Assembly (NCBI GenBank): GCA_017446055.1
Contig: JAFSRQ010000096.1
Span: 1 to 64,000 of the forward strand
DNA: 64,000 nt
Direction of reading: 5' to 3'
Origin: Synergistaceae bacterium
GTDB lineage: Bacteria; Synergistota; Synergistia; Synergistales; Aminobacteriaceae
In this document: positions 1 through 6,506 of the stretch, in pieces
How the letters are laid out: every line of letters starts with the position of its first letter
Position numbering within the stretch: the first letter of the stretch is position 1
Position numbers and translations under genes: made by a program
Notes under the pieces: model-generated
Database searches by the model: none
The model's input: the letters and a program-made list of their open reading frames with translations, nothing else
What the model was told of the DNA's origin: nothing

Positions 1-520
1 GATAAGGGCGTGGACATAGGCAACCAGACTTCACAGAATATCGGCCTCATTTACCCCTACAGGTTCGACAATTACGCGAAGATTGTTGCGGGCATAAAGG
101 GCTACGGGAGATACACAGATGATTTCTACGCGATTTCTGAGGACAGAGGGGAGCTACTGAGTCTGCTTGACGGACTGAGAGTCATTGCGAGGGAGTTCGG
201 GATAATCCTAAACGAGCGCAAGACGCGAATTGTAAAGCTCTCATCATTCTATCGGCACTTGCAGAACGGCTACAGCCTCACGGCTACAGCCTCACGGAAA
301 CAGGGCGTGTAATCCGCAAGATAAACCCGAAGAGCATAACCCGCGAGCGCAGGAAGCTGAAGGCATACAGGCGGCTTCTTGACGCTGGGAAGATTACATA
401 CAGCGAGATAGAAAATATTTTCAAGGGCTGGCTGGGCGGCAACTACAAACGCATGTCGCACCGGCAAATCTACAACATGACACAGCTATTCATCACACTA
501 TTCAGGAGGAAACCCAAATG
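1..520 (+). pseudogene. Prophage reverse transcriptase, 5' end outside window, frameshifted
   Basis: The frame open at base 1 encodes the palm of a reverse transcriptase. It has an IGNQTSQ segment near residues 6-12 and the catalytic motif GRYTDDF (the Y-x-D-D box) around residues 37-43. This is followed by GIILNERKTRI, typical of the strand after the active site. The frame stops at 312 because a 14-bp tandem duplication (267-294) shifts it. Removing one copy restores reading into a frame encoding SLTETGRVIRKINPKSITR and a basic C-terminal thumb-like region to at least about 515. The gene lies just before the phage lysis genes, where diversity-generating retroelement RTs often sit, but no template or variable repeat is visible here. 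Its RT subclass cannot be decided from this fragment. Confidence 0.8.
267..294. repeat. 14-bp perfect tandem duplication breaking the RT
   Basis: The unit CGGCTACAGCCTCA occurs at 267-280 and again at 281-294, with three more matching bases after it. Fourteen is not a multiple of three, so the second copy shifts the reverse transcriptase frame and causes termination at 312. It looks like replication slippage; an assembly error is the alternative. Confidence 0.9.
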
Positions 521-885
521 GAAAAAGGGACATTCACGGTTACGCTGGCTGGTCGGTACGAAGCGCAAGCTATGGAACACAGCTCGGCAACTTGGAGCTG
601 AACGGCAACAACTTCATCAGCAAGAAGGAAGTAACAGAGGAGACGTTCAGGGGCAAGCTCGGCAAGGTAGTAATCGCCGGAGACGCGGATGCAGACGAGG
701 CAGGACTCATCGGCGAGCATCACAACATGGAGCTGGTGCAGGTCGCGCATTACACGGAGAAGACACACGGAATGCCGGACGGATGGTATTTCGCGCTGAG
801 GGAGATTCCCGCTGACGAGCTGGAAAGAATCCAGGATCGCGGGGACATTGATTACATCGCCATGATGACAGGCGTTACACTGTAA
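518..885 (+). pseudogene. Phage structural/accessory protein of unknown function, 1-nt frameshift
   Basis: An AGGAGG-type ribosome site at 503-508 precedes an ATG at 518 that begins MEKGTFTVTLAGRYEAQ and stops at about 600. A second frame, from about 571 to 885, continues naturally as YGTQLGNLELNGNNFISKKE and runs to a stop followed directly by the ribosome site of the next gene. One missing base near 570 joins them into a protein of about 122 residues. I do not recognise the family. Its place between the RT and the XkdX/lysis genes suggests a late phage gene. Whether the indel is biological or a sequencing error is open; reading only the 3' part from the TTG at 592 is also possible. Confidence 0.6.
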
Positions 886-897
886 GGAGGAGCTATC

Positions 898-1032
898 ATG
901 TTCGAGAAGATCAAGAAGTACTACGAGAAGGGCGTATGGAGTGAGCAGAGGGTGCGCGAGGCGGTCGCGAAGAACGTAATCACGCCGGAAGAGTTTAAGG
1001 CAATCACGGGCAAGGGACTGCTTGGAGAGTAG
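898..1032 (+). CDS. XkdX-like small phage protein
   Basis: A 44-residue protein starts at ATG 898 behind GGAGGAGC. It begins MFEKIKKYYEKGVWSEQ and ends KAITGKGLLGE. The pattern of an aromatic, lysine-rich helix, then W-x-x-x-x-V, then I-T-x-E-x-(F/Y) matches the XkdX family of short proteins found between tail-fibre and lysis genes in Firmicutes-type phages. Function is not established for the family. An intrinsic terminator follows directly. Confidence 0.75.
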   Translation: MFEKIKKYYEKGVWSEQRVREAVAKNVITPEEFKAITGKGLLGE

Positions 1033-1046
1033 CAAGGCAATCATTC

Positions 1047-1077
1047 GCGGGGGAGTCAGGACGGCTTCCCCGCTTTT
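1047..1077 (+). terminator. Intrinsic terminator after the XkdX-like gene
   Basis: GCGGGGGA (1047-1054) pairs with TTCCCCGC (1066-1073), followed by TTTT. It separates the late structural genes from the lysis genes, although partial read-through is likely. Confidence 0.7.
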
Positions 1078-1096
1078 CATTTATGGGGGTGCTGAT

Positions 1097-1672
1097 ATGG
1101 ATGAAGAGGAAAAATTTTCGCGCTCAATCGATTTCTCCCTGAAATGGGAGGGAGGGCGCAACTTCACTGTCATTAACGACAAGCCAGTTGTCAAGGGTGC
1201 GGCAAAGAATGACGCGGGCGGTGCTACAGCTTACGGCATAACATGGTCGACACTGAAGGCCGCTTATCGTCAGGGGATAACGAGTCATGATGACATATGC
1301 CGCCTAACGCTGGATGAGGCCAGAGCGATTTACCGGGCTAATTACTGGGACAAATACGGTTGGGGCGCGTTGGAATGGCCTGTGTGCTTGTGTTGTCTTG
1401 ACTGTTGCATCAATCACGGAGGGTTCGCGTCAATCTTACAGAGGGCAGTCATTGAGTGCGGGCAGTCGGTCGTTATTGACGGGAAATTCGGCCCGAAAAC
1501 TTTTGCGGCACTCAAGGCCTGTAATCCTCTCATGCTTGCGGGAGCTATTTACCGCCAGCGCGTAAGATACTATGACAGAATCATTGCGCGTAATCCCAAG
1601 CAGAGAGTCTTCTACAACGGCTGGATGAGGAGGGCTGACAGCATGGCCGAAGCGGCGGGGGTGAGGCTGTGA
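1097..1672 (+). CDS. Phage endolysin, glycoside hydrolase 108 family
   Basis: This 191-residue protein starts at ATG 1097 behind GGGGGTG. Residues about 12-100 form a GH108 lysozyme-like domain, with the catalytic-glutamate motif KWEGG near residues 15-19 and the family pattern G-G-A-T-A-Y-G-I-T about residues 43-51. The C-terminal half carries the peptidoglycan-binding type 3 signature (DGKFGPKT, then an arginine- and tyrosine-rich helix). It is predicted to cut peptidoglycan glycan strands at phage exit. No signal peptide is visible, so release should depend on the holin, whose start overlaps its stop (GTGA). It appears intact, unlike the genes upstream. Confidence 0.9.
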   Translation: MDEEEKFSRSIDFSLKWEGGRNFTVINDKPVVKGAAKNDAGGATAYGITWSTLKAAYRQGITSHDDICRLTLDEARAIYRANYWDKYGWGALEWPVCLCCLDCCINHGGFASILQRAVIECGQSVVIDGKFGPKTFAALKACNPLMLAGAIYRQRVRYYDRIIARNPKQRVFYNGWMRRADSMAEAAGVRL

Positions 1673-2100
1673 GCGTCGACAACTATATTTCGGGCGGCGC
1701 GGCTTTGTTCGGGGCGTTCCTCTCGTGGTACTTGGGCGATTTAGACGGCCTCATCAAAATCCTCTTTGCTTTTGCTGTCATTGACCAGATTACAGGGGTA
1801 ATGAAGGGCTTTGTCCTTAAGGTATGGAGCAGTGAGGTAGGGTTTCACGGAATAGCGAAGAAGGTCTACATGTTCATATTCGTTGGAATAGCAAATATCC
1901 TCGACAATGAAATGTTAGGACATTCAGAGCTACTAAAAGATATGGTATGTTTCTTCTATCTTGCGAATGAAGGGCTCAGCATTATTGAGAACGCTATTGA
2001 GCTTGGATTGCCCGTACCTGACGGCCTCAAGGAACGTTTCATGTCATGGCGCAACAAGCAGTTAGTGAGTAAGAACAAGCCAGAGCCAGACGACATTTGA
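1669..2100 (+). CDS. Phage holin, TcdE/phi-type holin 4 family
   Basis: A 143-residue protein starts at GTG 1669, overlapping the endolysin stop by 4 nt. It has about three hydrophobic stretches (roughly residues 5-22, 27-47, 60-77). The segment FAVIDQITGVMKGF, followed by S-S-x-x-G-x-x-G-I-x-K-K, is characteristic of the TcdE/UtxA/phage holin_4 family. It would form lesions in the inner membrane that let the GH108 endolysin reach the wall. The charged tail ends about residue 143. Confidence 0.9.
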   Translation: MSVDNYISGGAALFGAFLSWYLGDLDGLIKILFAFAVIDQITGVMKGFVLKVWSSEVGFHGIAKKVYMFIFVGIANILDNEMLGHSELLKDMVCFFYLANEGLSIIENAIELGLPVPDGLKERFMSWRNKQLVSKNKPEPDDI

Positions 2101-2101
2101 C

Positions 2102-2129
2102 TTGCATTAACTCCGTTTCAGAGTGAACA
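2102..2129 (+). promoter_or_regulatory. Degenerate copy of the element's repeated promoter/operator
   Basis: TTGCATTAAC followed by a GTTTCAGAGT half-site resembles the two stronger copies at 2843-2882 and 3183-3216, but the -10 is poor (GAACAT) and the spacing is 1 bp longer. It lies 38 bp before the gene at 2167. It is probably a weakened binding site or promoter. Confidence 0.4.
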
Positions 2130-2166
2130 TACACAGAGATTGAAGATTATGCAGGAGGTTTTACGC

Positions 2167-2421
2167 ATGAGGAATCCCGAAATTATGGACACTAACGGAG
2201 TTGCTGAAAGTCTGTCGATAATGTTCCACAAGGACAACTGCAGCGTGATAGCCATTCAGGACGCGACCGAAGACAGCTCAACGGGTACGGAGCTTGTTGC
2301 GAAACTGAACAATCTTAGGCTGTTCAGCAGATTCCAGCTAGACCGCGAGACACATGAATATGCCCGGCTTGTTACTACCGACAGTTGGGGCAAGACACAC
2401 TATTTCCGGGCATGGAAGTGA
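2167..2421 (+). CDS. Hypothetical prophage cargo protein (84 aa)
   Basis: Start ATG 2167 is chosen because AGGAGG (2151-2156) lies at good spacing before it. The product is soluble and acidic in the middle, with the C-terminal pattern REYTH-like ETHEYARLVTTDSWG. I see no recognisable domain. It is the first gene after the holin and has a copy of the shared operator motif upstream, so it belongs to the element's accessory block and not to the lysis operon. Confidence 0.55.
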   Translation: MRNPEIMDTNGVAESLSIMFHKDNCSVIAIQDATEDSSTGTELVAKLNNLRLFSRFQLDRETHEYARLVTTDSWGKTHYFRAWK

Positions 2422-2435
2422 GTTAGGTGCACAGG

Positions 2436-2798
2436 TTAAGCCCCGCCCTTTTCCTGTGCAAGCATTTTCTCAAGGCGGTGGAATTTCCGCGCAAGTATCT
2501 TCATATACTGCAAGATTTCTCGTTCAAGCCCTTCAACGCTCTCATCATCTTTCATTTCACCATCAAGCAGACTGTCTTCTTGTGCTTTTTCGGCCTCACG
2601 CCTGCGTTCCCAGACAGCCGCGAATCCCTGCGGAGCTTTTTCGTAATTCTCCACCGTTGCGCGTGGTATGAGCCATTGATGCCCAATCCTGAACGCCCCG
2701 TCTAATTTCCCCTTACGGCACAGCAACGTTACCGAGCTTTTCTCATACCCTAGAATCTTGGCGGCCTCTTCAACCGATACCACGTCTTTTATGTCCAT
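2436..2798 (-). CDS. HTH (excisionase/MerR-like) DNA-binding protein
   Basis: This 120-residue protein starts at ATG 2798 behind AAAGGGGGT. Residues about 5-55 are a helix-turn-helix of the excisionase/MerR-like HTH_17 type: V-S-V-E-E-A-A-K-I-L-G, then VTLLCRKGKL, then the wing GHQWLIPRATVENY. The rest is charged and probably coiled-coil (E-R-R-R-E-A-E-K, then E-G-L-E-R-E-I-L-Q). It is transcribed towards the preceding gene and divergently from the genes at 2917 onward, the usual place for a regulator. It is a candidate reader of the repeated operator at 2843-2882 and 3183-3216, or an excisionase. Confidence 0.75.
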   Translation of the reverse strand: MDIKDVVSVEEAAKILGYEKSSVTLLCRKGKLDGAFRIGHQWLIPRATVENYEKAPQGFAAVWERRREAEKAQEDSLLDGEMKDDESVEGLEREILQYMKILARKFHRLEKMLAQEKGGA

Positions 2799-2842
2799 AC
2801 TGTTACCCCCTTTGCGACTCACATTTTATCACAGCTTCAGAG

Positions 2843-2882
2843 TAAAATATACTTGCATTAACACTCTTTAGAGTTATACTAC
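2843..2882 (+). promoter_or_regulatory. Repeated promoter with embedded palindromic operator, copy A
   Basis: The -35 TTGCAT (2853-2858) and -10 TATACT (2875-2880) are 16 bp apart. Between them is the palindrome ACTCTTTAGAGT. The same block, including the flanking TAAAATAT and the bases ACTAC after the -10, recurs at 3183-3216. It lies between the divergent HTH gene and the gene at 2917. A repressor bound to the palindrome would block the polymerase directly. Confidence 0.7.
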
Positions 2883-2916
2883 CCCCCAAAAACGAAAGCA
2901 AAGGAGAAATTCAGCA

Positions 2917-3138
2917 ATGATAAGCACTGACTACACTTCAACCCTGAACGAATACCGTGATTTCCTCAGACTCCACAGCGCAATGATGCGGAACATCAGC
3001 AACACTCTGGAAGGTGTGAACAAGGAACTAGTATTCTCGGAGGAATTGACAGACAGCGAGCGCAAGGAACTGGAAGCCATGCAGGACAAACTCGAAGAAA
3101 TATACGATGGACTGGACGCGGTTGTCCGTGAGTATTAG
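2917..3138 (+). CDS. Hypothetical small helical protein (73 aa)
   Basis: The ATG at 2917 follows AAGGAG at 2900-2905. The product is strongly charged and predicted mostly helical, with a probable coiled coil (ELTDSERKELEAMQDKLEE). I see no membrane segment or known domain. It is driven by promoter copy A and forms its own short unit before promoter copy B. Confidence 0.6.
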   Translation: MISTDYTSTLNEYRDFLRLHSAMMRNISNTLEGVNKELVFSEELTDSERKELEAMQDKLEEIYDGLDAVVREY

Positions 3139-3182
3139 CAGGGGGGATTATCCCTTTATTTTTGCTCATTAAGATTAAAATA

Positions 3183-3216
3183 TTACTTGCAATTAACGCT
3201 TAAAGAGTTATACTAC
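3183..3216 (+). promoter_or_regulatory. Repeated promoter with embedded operator, copy B
   Basis: The -35 TTGCAA (3187-3192) and -10 TATACT (3209-3214) are 16 bp apart, with GCTTAAAGAGT between them, matching copy A at most positions. It drives the amidoligase operon at 3264. The close match suggests co-regulation of both units by one factor. Confidence 0.7.
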
Positions 3217-3263
3217 GTTCATCAACAGAAAACGCAGTAGACATCGAAAAGGAGCAAGGAATT

Positions 3264-4211
3264 ATGACAGAGAAGACAGCAAACCAGATAGCGAACATGA
3301 AGAAGCAGACGATCGGCGTGGAAGTCGAAATGAATGGCATCACCCGCGAGAAAGCCGCCAGCATTGCCGCAGGTTTCTTCAAGACAGGACGCTACGAGTT
3401 CACGGCAAGGCGCAACGACTACGTAACATGGTCAGCATGGGACGCACAGGGCAGGGAATGGAAGTTCCAGCGCGATTGCAGTATTCACGGCAACGATGAC
3501 GAGAAGTGCGAACTCGTTACCCCAATCCTCCGCTACGAGGACATCGAGACACTGCAGGGGTTGCTCAGGGCGTTACGCAAAGCAGGAGCGCAGAGCAGTG
3601 CATCAAGGGGTTGCGGAGTTCACATCCACGTAGGCATCAAGAGTGAGGCCGGAAACCACAACGCGCAGACGCTGACGAACCTAGCGAACATCATGGCCGC
3701 GCACGAGGAGCAGATAGGCCGGGCAATCAAGATTGACGAGGGCAGGACAGAGCGGTATTGCAGGACGGTCAACCCCGATTTCCTAAGCAGGCTCAACGCC
3801 CAGAAGCCCGCCACAATGGAACAGCTTGCGGAAATCTGGTACAAGGCTCATCACACGGAGTACTGCAGAAACCATCACTACAACGAAAGCCGCTACCACA
3901 TGCTGAACCTCCACGCCACGTTCACGAAGGGTACAATAGAGTTCCGGCTGTTCCAGTTCGATGAGCCTCATGACGGCAAAAAGGGCGGTATACATTGCGG
4001 ACAGCTCAAGGCGTACATTCAGTTATGCCTCGCAATGAGCCAGCTCGCGAAGACCCTCACACACGCCAGCAACAAGCCTCAGCAGAGGGAAAACGAGAAG
4101 TACGCGTTCAGGTGCTGGATGCTGAGACTGGGTTTCATCGGCACGGAGTTCAAGACCGCAAGAACGTTGCTTTTGCGGAATGTCAGCGGAAATTGCGCGT
4201 GGAGGCACTAA
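3264..4211 (+). CDS. Amidoligase_2 family enzyme (prophage cargo)
   Basis: This 315-residue protein has the layout of the COOH-NH2 ligase (amidoligase) family, which is related to glutamine synthetase/gamma-glutamylcysteine ligase folds. Visible motifs are GVEVEM with E20 and E22, CELVTP with C82-E83, and HIH at H120 and H122, followed by an arginine-rich region (RTERYCR) and E-F-R-L-F, all expected for metal/ATP binding. The family forms amide bonds between carboxylates and amines; the substrate is unknown here. The C-terminus is basic and less conserved. Promoter copy B lies upstream and the start has AAGGAGC before it. The gene is followed without a gap by DpnD/PcfM-like and GGCT-like genes, so the three are probably co-expressed. 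Confidence 0.85.
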   Translation: MTEKTANQIANMKKQTIGVEVEMNGITREKAASIAAGFFKTGRYEFTARRNDYVTWSAWDAQGREWKFQRDCSIHGNDDEKCELVTPILRYEDIETLQGLLRALRKAGAQSSASRGCGVHIHVGIKSEAGNHNAQTLTNLANIMAAHEEQIGRAIKIDEGRTERYCRTVNPDFLSRLNAQKPATMEQLAEIWYKAHHTEYCRNHHYNESRYHMLNLHATFTKGTIEFRLFQFDEPHDGKKGGIHCGQLKAYIQLCLAMSQLAKTLTHASNKPQQRENEKYAFRCWMLRLGFIGTEFKTARTLLLRNVSGNCAWRH

Positions 4212-4480
4212 TGAGGGTATACAGAGTAGCAGTGACGGAGATCTACCGCAAGGTGGTCTCCGTCGAGGCCAATAATGAGCGTGAAGCCCACCAGCGGGCA
4301 TGGGATGCGTGGAACAACACCGAGATTATTCTCGACATGGACGATTTCGAGGGCGCGGAGATGTCAGTCCTTGATGACGGGCAGGAGACCAGCGGGGAAA
4401 AGCTCCCGGAGGACTCATACGTTGAAGGTTTTGACTACGGCTTCGGGAAGGGAAAGGGTACGGCGAAAAATGGCAGGTAA
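4211..4480 (+). CDS. DpnD/PcfM-like small protein
   Basis: An 89-residue protein whose ATG shares a base with the amidoligase stop (TAATG). The N-terminal 55 residues follow the DpnD/PcfM pattern: a Y-R-V-x-V-T-E strand, V-V-S-V-E-A-N-N-E-R-E-A, then a helix and the strand IILDMDDFEGAEM. Members are found on plasmids, phages and next to restriction genes, with no firm biochemical role. The C-terminus is glycine/lysine-rich. Its position inside the amidoligase operon suggests a helper or substrate role, which is inference. Confidence 0.7.
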   Translation: MRVYRVAVTEIYRKVVSVEANNEREAHQRAWDAWNNTEIILDMDDFEGAEMSVLDDGQETSGEKLPEDSYVEGFDYGFGKGKGTAKNGR

Positions 4481-4946
4481 ATACTATATCGCGTACGGCA
4501 GTAACTTGTCGGTTGAGCAGATGAAAGTCCGAACGCCGGACGCTGTGATTGTCGGTACGGCTATGCTCAAGGACTGGCGGCTGTTGTTCAGGACGTTCGC
4601 GACCATCGAAAAATGCAAGGGCTATTCTGTGCCTGTGCTGGTCTGGAAGATTTCGGAGAAGGACGAAAAGAGTCTCGACAGGTACGAGGGCTACCCGAAA
4701 TTTTACGGCAAGCGGAATCTGAAGGTTGCGGTTACTTCACTTGACGGTCAAGACTTGGGGAAACTCACCGCTATGGTCTACATCATGACGAGGAAGGCGA
4801 CTGACACCCGGAGCATTAACCCCTTGCCCAGCAAGCATTATTACTCCGTGCTTCACGAGGGCTACAAGACTTTTGGCTTTGATGGTAGAATCCTCAACGA
4901 GGCTGTAATCGAAGCCATGAGCCAGATTGAGCCTTTTCCACGTTAG
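4470..4946 (+). CDS. Gamma-glutamylcyclotransferase-like (AIG2/GGCT) protein
   Basis: This 158-residue protein starts at ATG 4470 inside the end of the preceding gene. It has the GGCT-fold signature YGSNL at residues 9-13 and the later D-R-Y-E-G-Y-P-x-F-Y motif, whose glutamate is the usual general acid/base. Family members cleave gamma-glutamyl-amine or gamma-glutamyl-amino-acid bonds and release 5-oxoproline. Paired with an amidoligase that forms such bonds, this suggests a make-and-remove cycle of a gamma-glutamyl-type modification. No other gene lies between this and the integrase end. Confidence 0.85.
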   Translation: MAGKYYIAYGSNLSVEQMKVRTPDAVIVGTAMLKDWRLLFRTFATIEKCKGYSVPVLVWKISEKDEKSLDRYEGYPKFYGKRNLKVAVTSLDGQDLGKLTAMVYIMTRKATDTRSINPLPSKHYYSVLHEGYKTFGFDGRILNEAVIEAMSQIEPFPR

Positions 4947-4970
4947 TACACATACTCCTTTTTGTGTACT
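4945..4970. other. Short inverted repeat at end of GGCT gene
   Basis: AGTACACA (4945-4952) and TGTGTACT (4963-4970) form an 8-bp stem with a 10-base loop, overlapping the GGCT stop codon. The loop is CT-rich and there is no U-tract after the stem, so it may act with the terminator just downstream. Confidence 0.5.
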
Positions 4971-4986
4971 GCGTTTCGCTTGATAG

Positions 4987-5016
4987 CGGTCTCCTTCTCC
5001 GGGAGGCCGTTTTTAT
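4987..5016 (+). terminator. Intrinsic terminator of the cargo operon
   Basis: CGGTCTCC (4987-4994) pairs with GGAGGCCG (5002-5009) with one G-U, followed by TTTTTATT. It overlaps the stop of the convergent integrase gene and ends transcription from the amidoligase operon. Confidence 0.75.
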
Positions 5017-6152
5017 TCCGCGAGGCTGTCCAGATAATCCGCCCACCACTGCATCAGCTTTATCCTTTCCGGCATGTATTCGGCGTGATTGTATGCCCCG
5101 CGCACCGAGTTCCCCTCAACGTGTGCGAGCTGTCGTTCTATCACGTCGCGGTTGATGCCGTGTTCGTTGGCAATTGTCGAGAACATTGCCCGGAAGCCGT
5201 GAGGAGTGATTTGCTCCTTTGTGAAGCCTATAGCCCTCAATGCCGAACGTACTCCATTATCCGACATACAGCGACCATCATTGCGTGGCGAGGGAAATAG
5301 CCATTTTCCCGAACCTGTCAGCAGTCTCAGTTCATCAAGCACTGCTTTTACCTGCGAGGACAGCGGAACTATGTGTCTACGTTTCATTTTCATTTTCTCG
5401 GCAGGTATGTCCCATGTGTCATTGTGAATTTCTCCCCATTCAGCTGAACGGACTTCACCCGGACGCGCCGCAGTATACACAGAGAAGAGCATCGCGCACC
5501 GCATCACCGTGTATGGATAAGCCTTCATTGACCGCATCAGGATTGCCACATCTGAAGGATTCGTGAGTGTGGCAAAATGCCTGCAAGATTTCGGCTTCAA
5601 TGCTCCGAGTAGGGCTGATGTCGGATCACTGTCAGCATACCCGGCGGCTATCGCGAACCTATAGACTTGTCCGATGATGGTCTTTACACGCTTTGCTGTT
5701 TCGTCATGCCCGGCATCTTCTATAGCCCGGCAAATTCGCAGGATGTTTGCTGAAGTAATTTCTTTGAGCGACAATGTTCCAATTGCGGGCAGTATATATT
5801 TGTTCAGCCGTAAGTGAATTGTGCGCATATACATTTCGTCTTTGTCAGCCATGCGGATTTTGAGCCATTCGCTGGTTACCTGAGTGAAGTTTTGCGGGAT
5901 GCTTTTCTGCGAAGGGCTTTGACCTTTAGCACGGGCTGTGTGAATTTCGTCACGTTTCATACGGGCATCTTTGAGCGATAAATCAGGGTACGGGCTAAGA
6001 GATAATTTATGCTCTTTGCCATTTTCCCAATAACGCAGAATCCAATACTTACGCCCGGACGGGTCAACACGGAGATACAGCCCCTTGTCATCACGGAGCA
6101 TGTACGATTTCTCTTTGGGCTTGGCGGCCTTTACCTGTAATTCTGTCAGCAT
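5013..6152 (-). CDS. int: Tyrosine-type phage integrase with P4-like N-terminus
   Basis: This 379-residue recombinase starts at ATG 6152 behind AAAGGAG. Residues about 1-90 are the DUF4102-type arm-binding domain (LTELQVKAAKPKEKSYMLRD). Residues about 95-185 are the core-binding SAM-like domain. The rest is the catalytic domain, with arginine in TAARPGEVRSAEW, the H-x-x-R box TPHGFRAMFST, histidine in QLAHVEGN and the late tyrosine in GAYNHAEYMPER. It would insert and excise the element at the adjacent tRNA-Val 3' end. The frame is open for 56 more codons upstream, but that stretch consists of short repeats without a ribosome site, so the later start is preferred. Confidence 0.92.
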   Translation of the reverse strand: MLTELQVKAAKPKEKSYMLRDDKGLYLRVDPSGRKYWILRYWENGKEHKLSLSPYPDLSLKDARMKRDEIHTARAKGQSPSQKSIPQNFTQVTSEWLKIRMADKDEMYMRTIHLRLNKYILPAIGTLSLKEITSANILRICRAIEDAGHDETAKRVKTIIGQVYRFAIAAGYADSDPTSALLGALKPKSCRHFATLTNPSDVAILMRSMKAYPYTVMRCAMLFSVYTAARPGEVRSAEWGEIHNDTWDIPAEKMKMKRRHIVPLSSQVKAVLDELRLLTGSGKWLFPSPRNDGRCMSDNGVRSALRAIGFTKEQITPHGFRAMFSTIANEHGINRDVIERQLAHVEGNSVRGAYNHAEYMPERIKLMQWWADYLDSLAE

Positions 6153-6175
6153 ATTTACTCCTTTCTTCTTGATGA

Positions 6176-6224
6176 ACCGTACAAAATTTCGTGCTATATT
6201 TTCTTGTACGGTTTCTTGTACGGT
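6176..6224. repeat. Three TTGTACGGT boxes beside the integrase start
   Basis: TTCTTGTACGGT occurs as a perfect 12-bp tandem pair (6201-6212, 6213-6224). An inverted copy ACCGTACAA lies at 6176-6184. They sit between the integrase start and the tRNA attachment site. This placement fits arm-type integrase sites or an autoregulatory operator. Confidence 0.65.
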
Positions 6225-6334
6225 CAAATATAAGATTTGGGCAGTCTTGTTTTGTTTTCTCTGGAATAACGGCAACAAAAAAACCCGCTTGCAACGGGCT
6301 TTGTGTTTTTCTTTGGTCATGTCTTAGTGATTGC

Positions 6335-6410
6335 TGGTGGGCAATACTGGATTTGAACCAGTGACCTCTTCCGTGTGAAGGAAGCGCGCTAACCCCTGTG
6401 CCAATTGCCC
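6335..6410 (-). tRNA. tRNA-Val (CAC anticodon), integration site of the element
   Basis: The complement reads a complete cloverleaf from 6410: acceptor GGGCAAT pairing with ATTGCCC, D arm TTGGCACAGGGGTTAG, anticodon stem CTTCC/GGAAG around the loop TTCACAC (anticodon CAC), T arm CTGGTTCAAATCCAG, and an encoded CCA end. The integrase gene begins about 180 bp beyond the 3' end, so this 3' end is the probable attachment core. The second att site lies left of the window. Confidence 0.93.
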
Positions 6411-6506
6411 AAGTGATACGGAGATTTTACCGCATTAGCCCGCAAAGTCAAGAACCCCCGGTGTGCTATGCTTGTGTCTCACACAGAAAAGAAGGGAGAG
6501 CTGGCC

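Noticed and set aside
267-294. The repeated 14 bp as part of a DGR template/variable repeat pair
   Set aside because: The copies are identical, adjacent and inside the RT gene, without adenine-specific changes; slippage explains them better.
6153-6320. N-terminal extension of the integrase by 56 codons
   Set aside because: It is built from TTGTACGGT repeats, has no ribosome site, and the family starts at the MLTELQ segment; the DNA looks regulatory.
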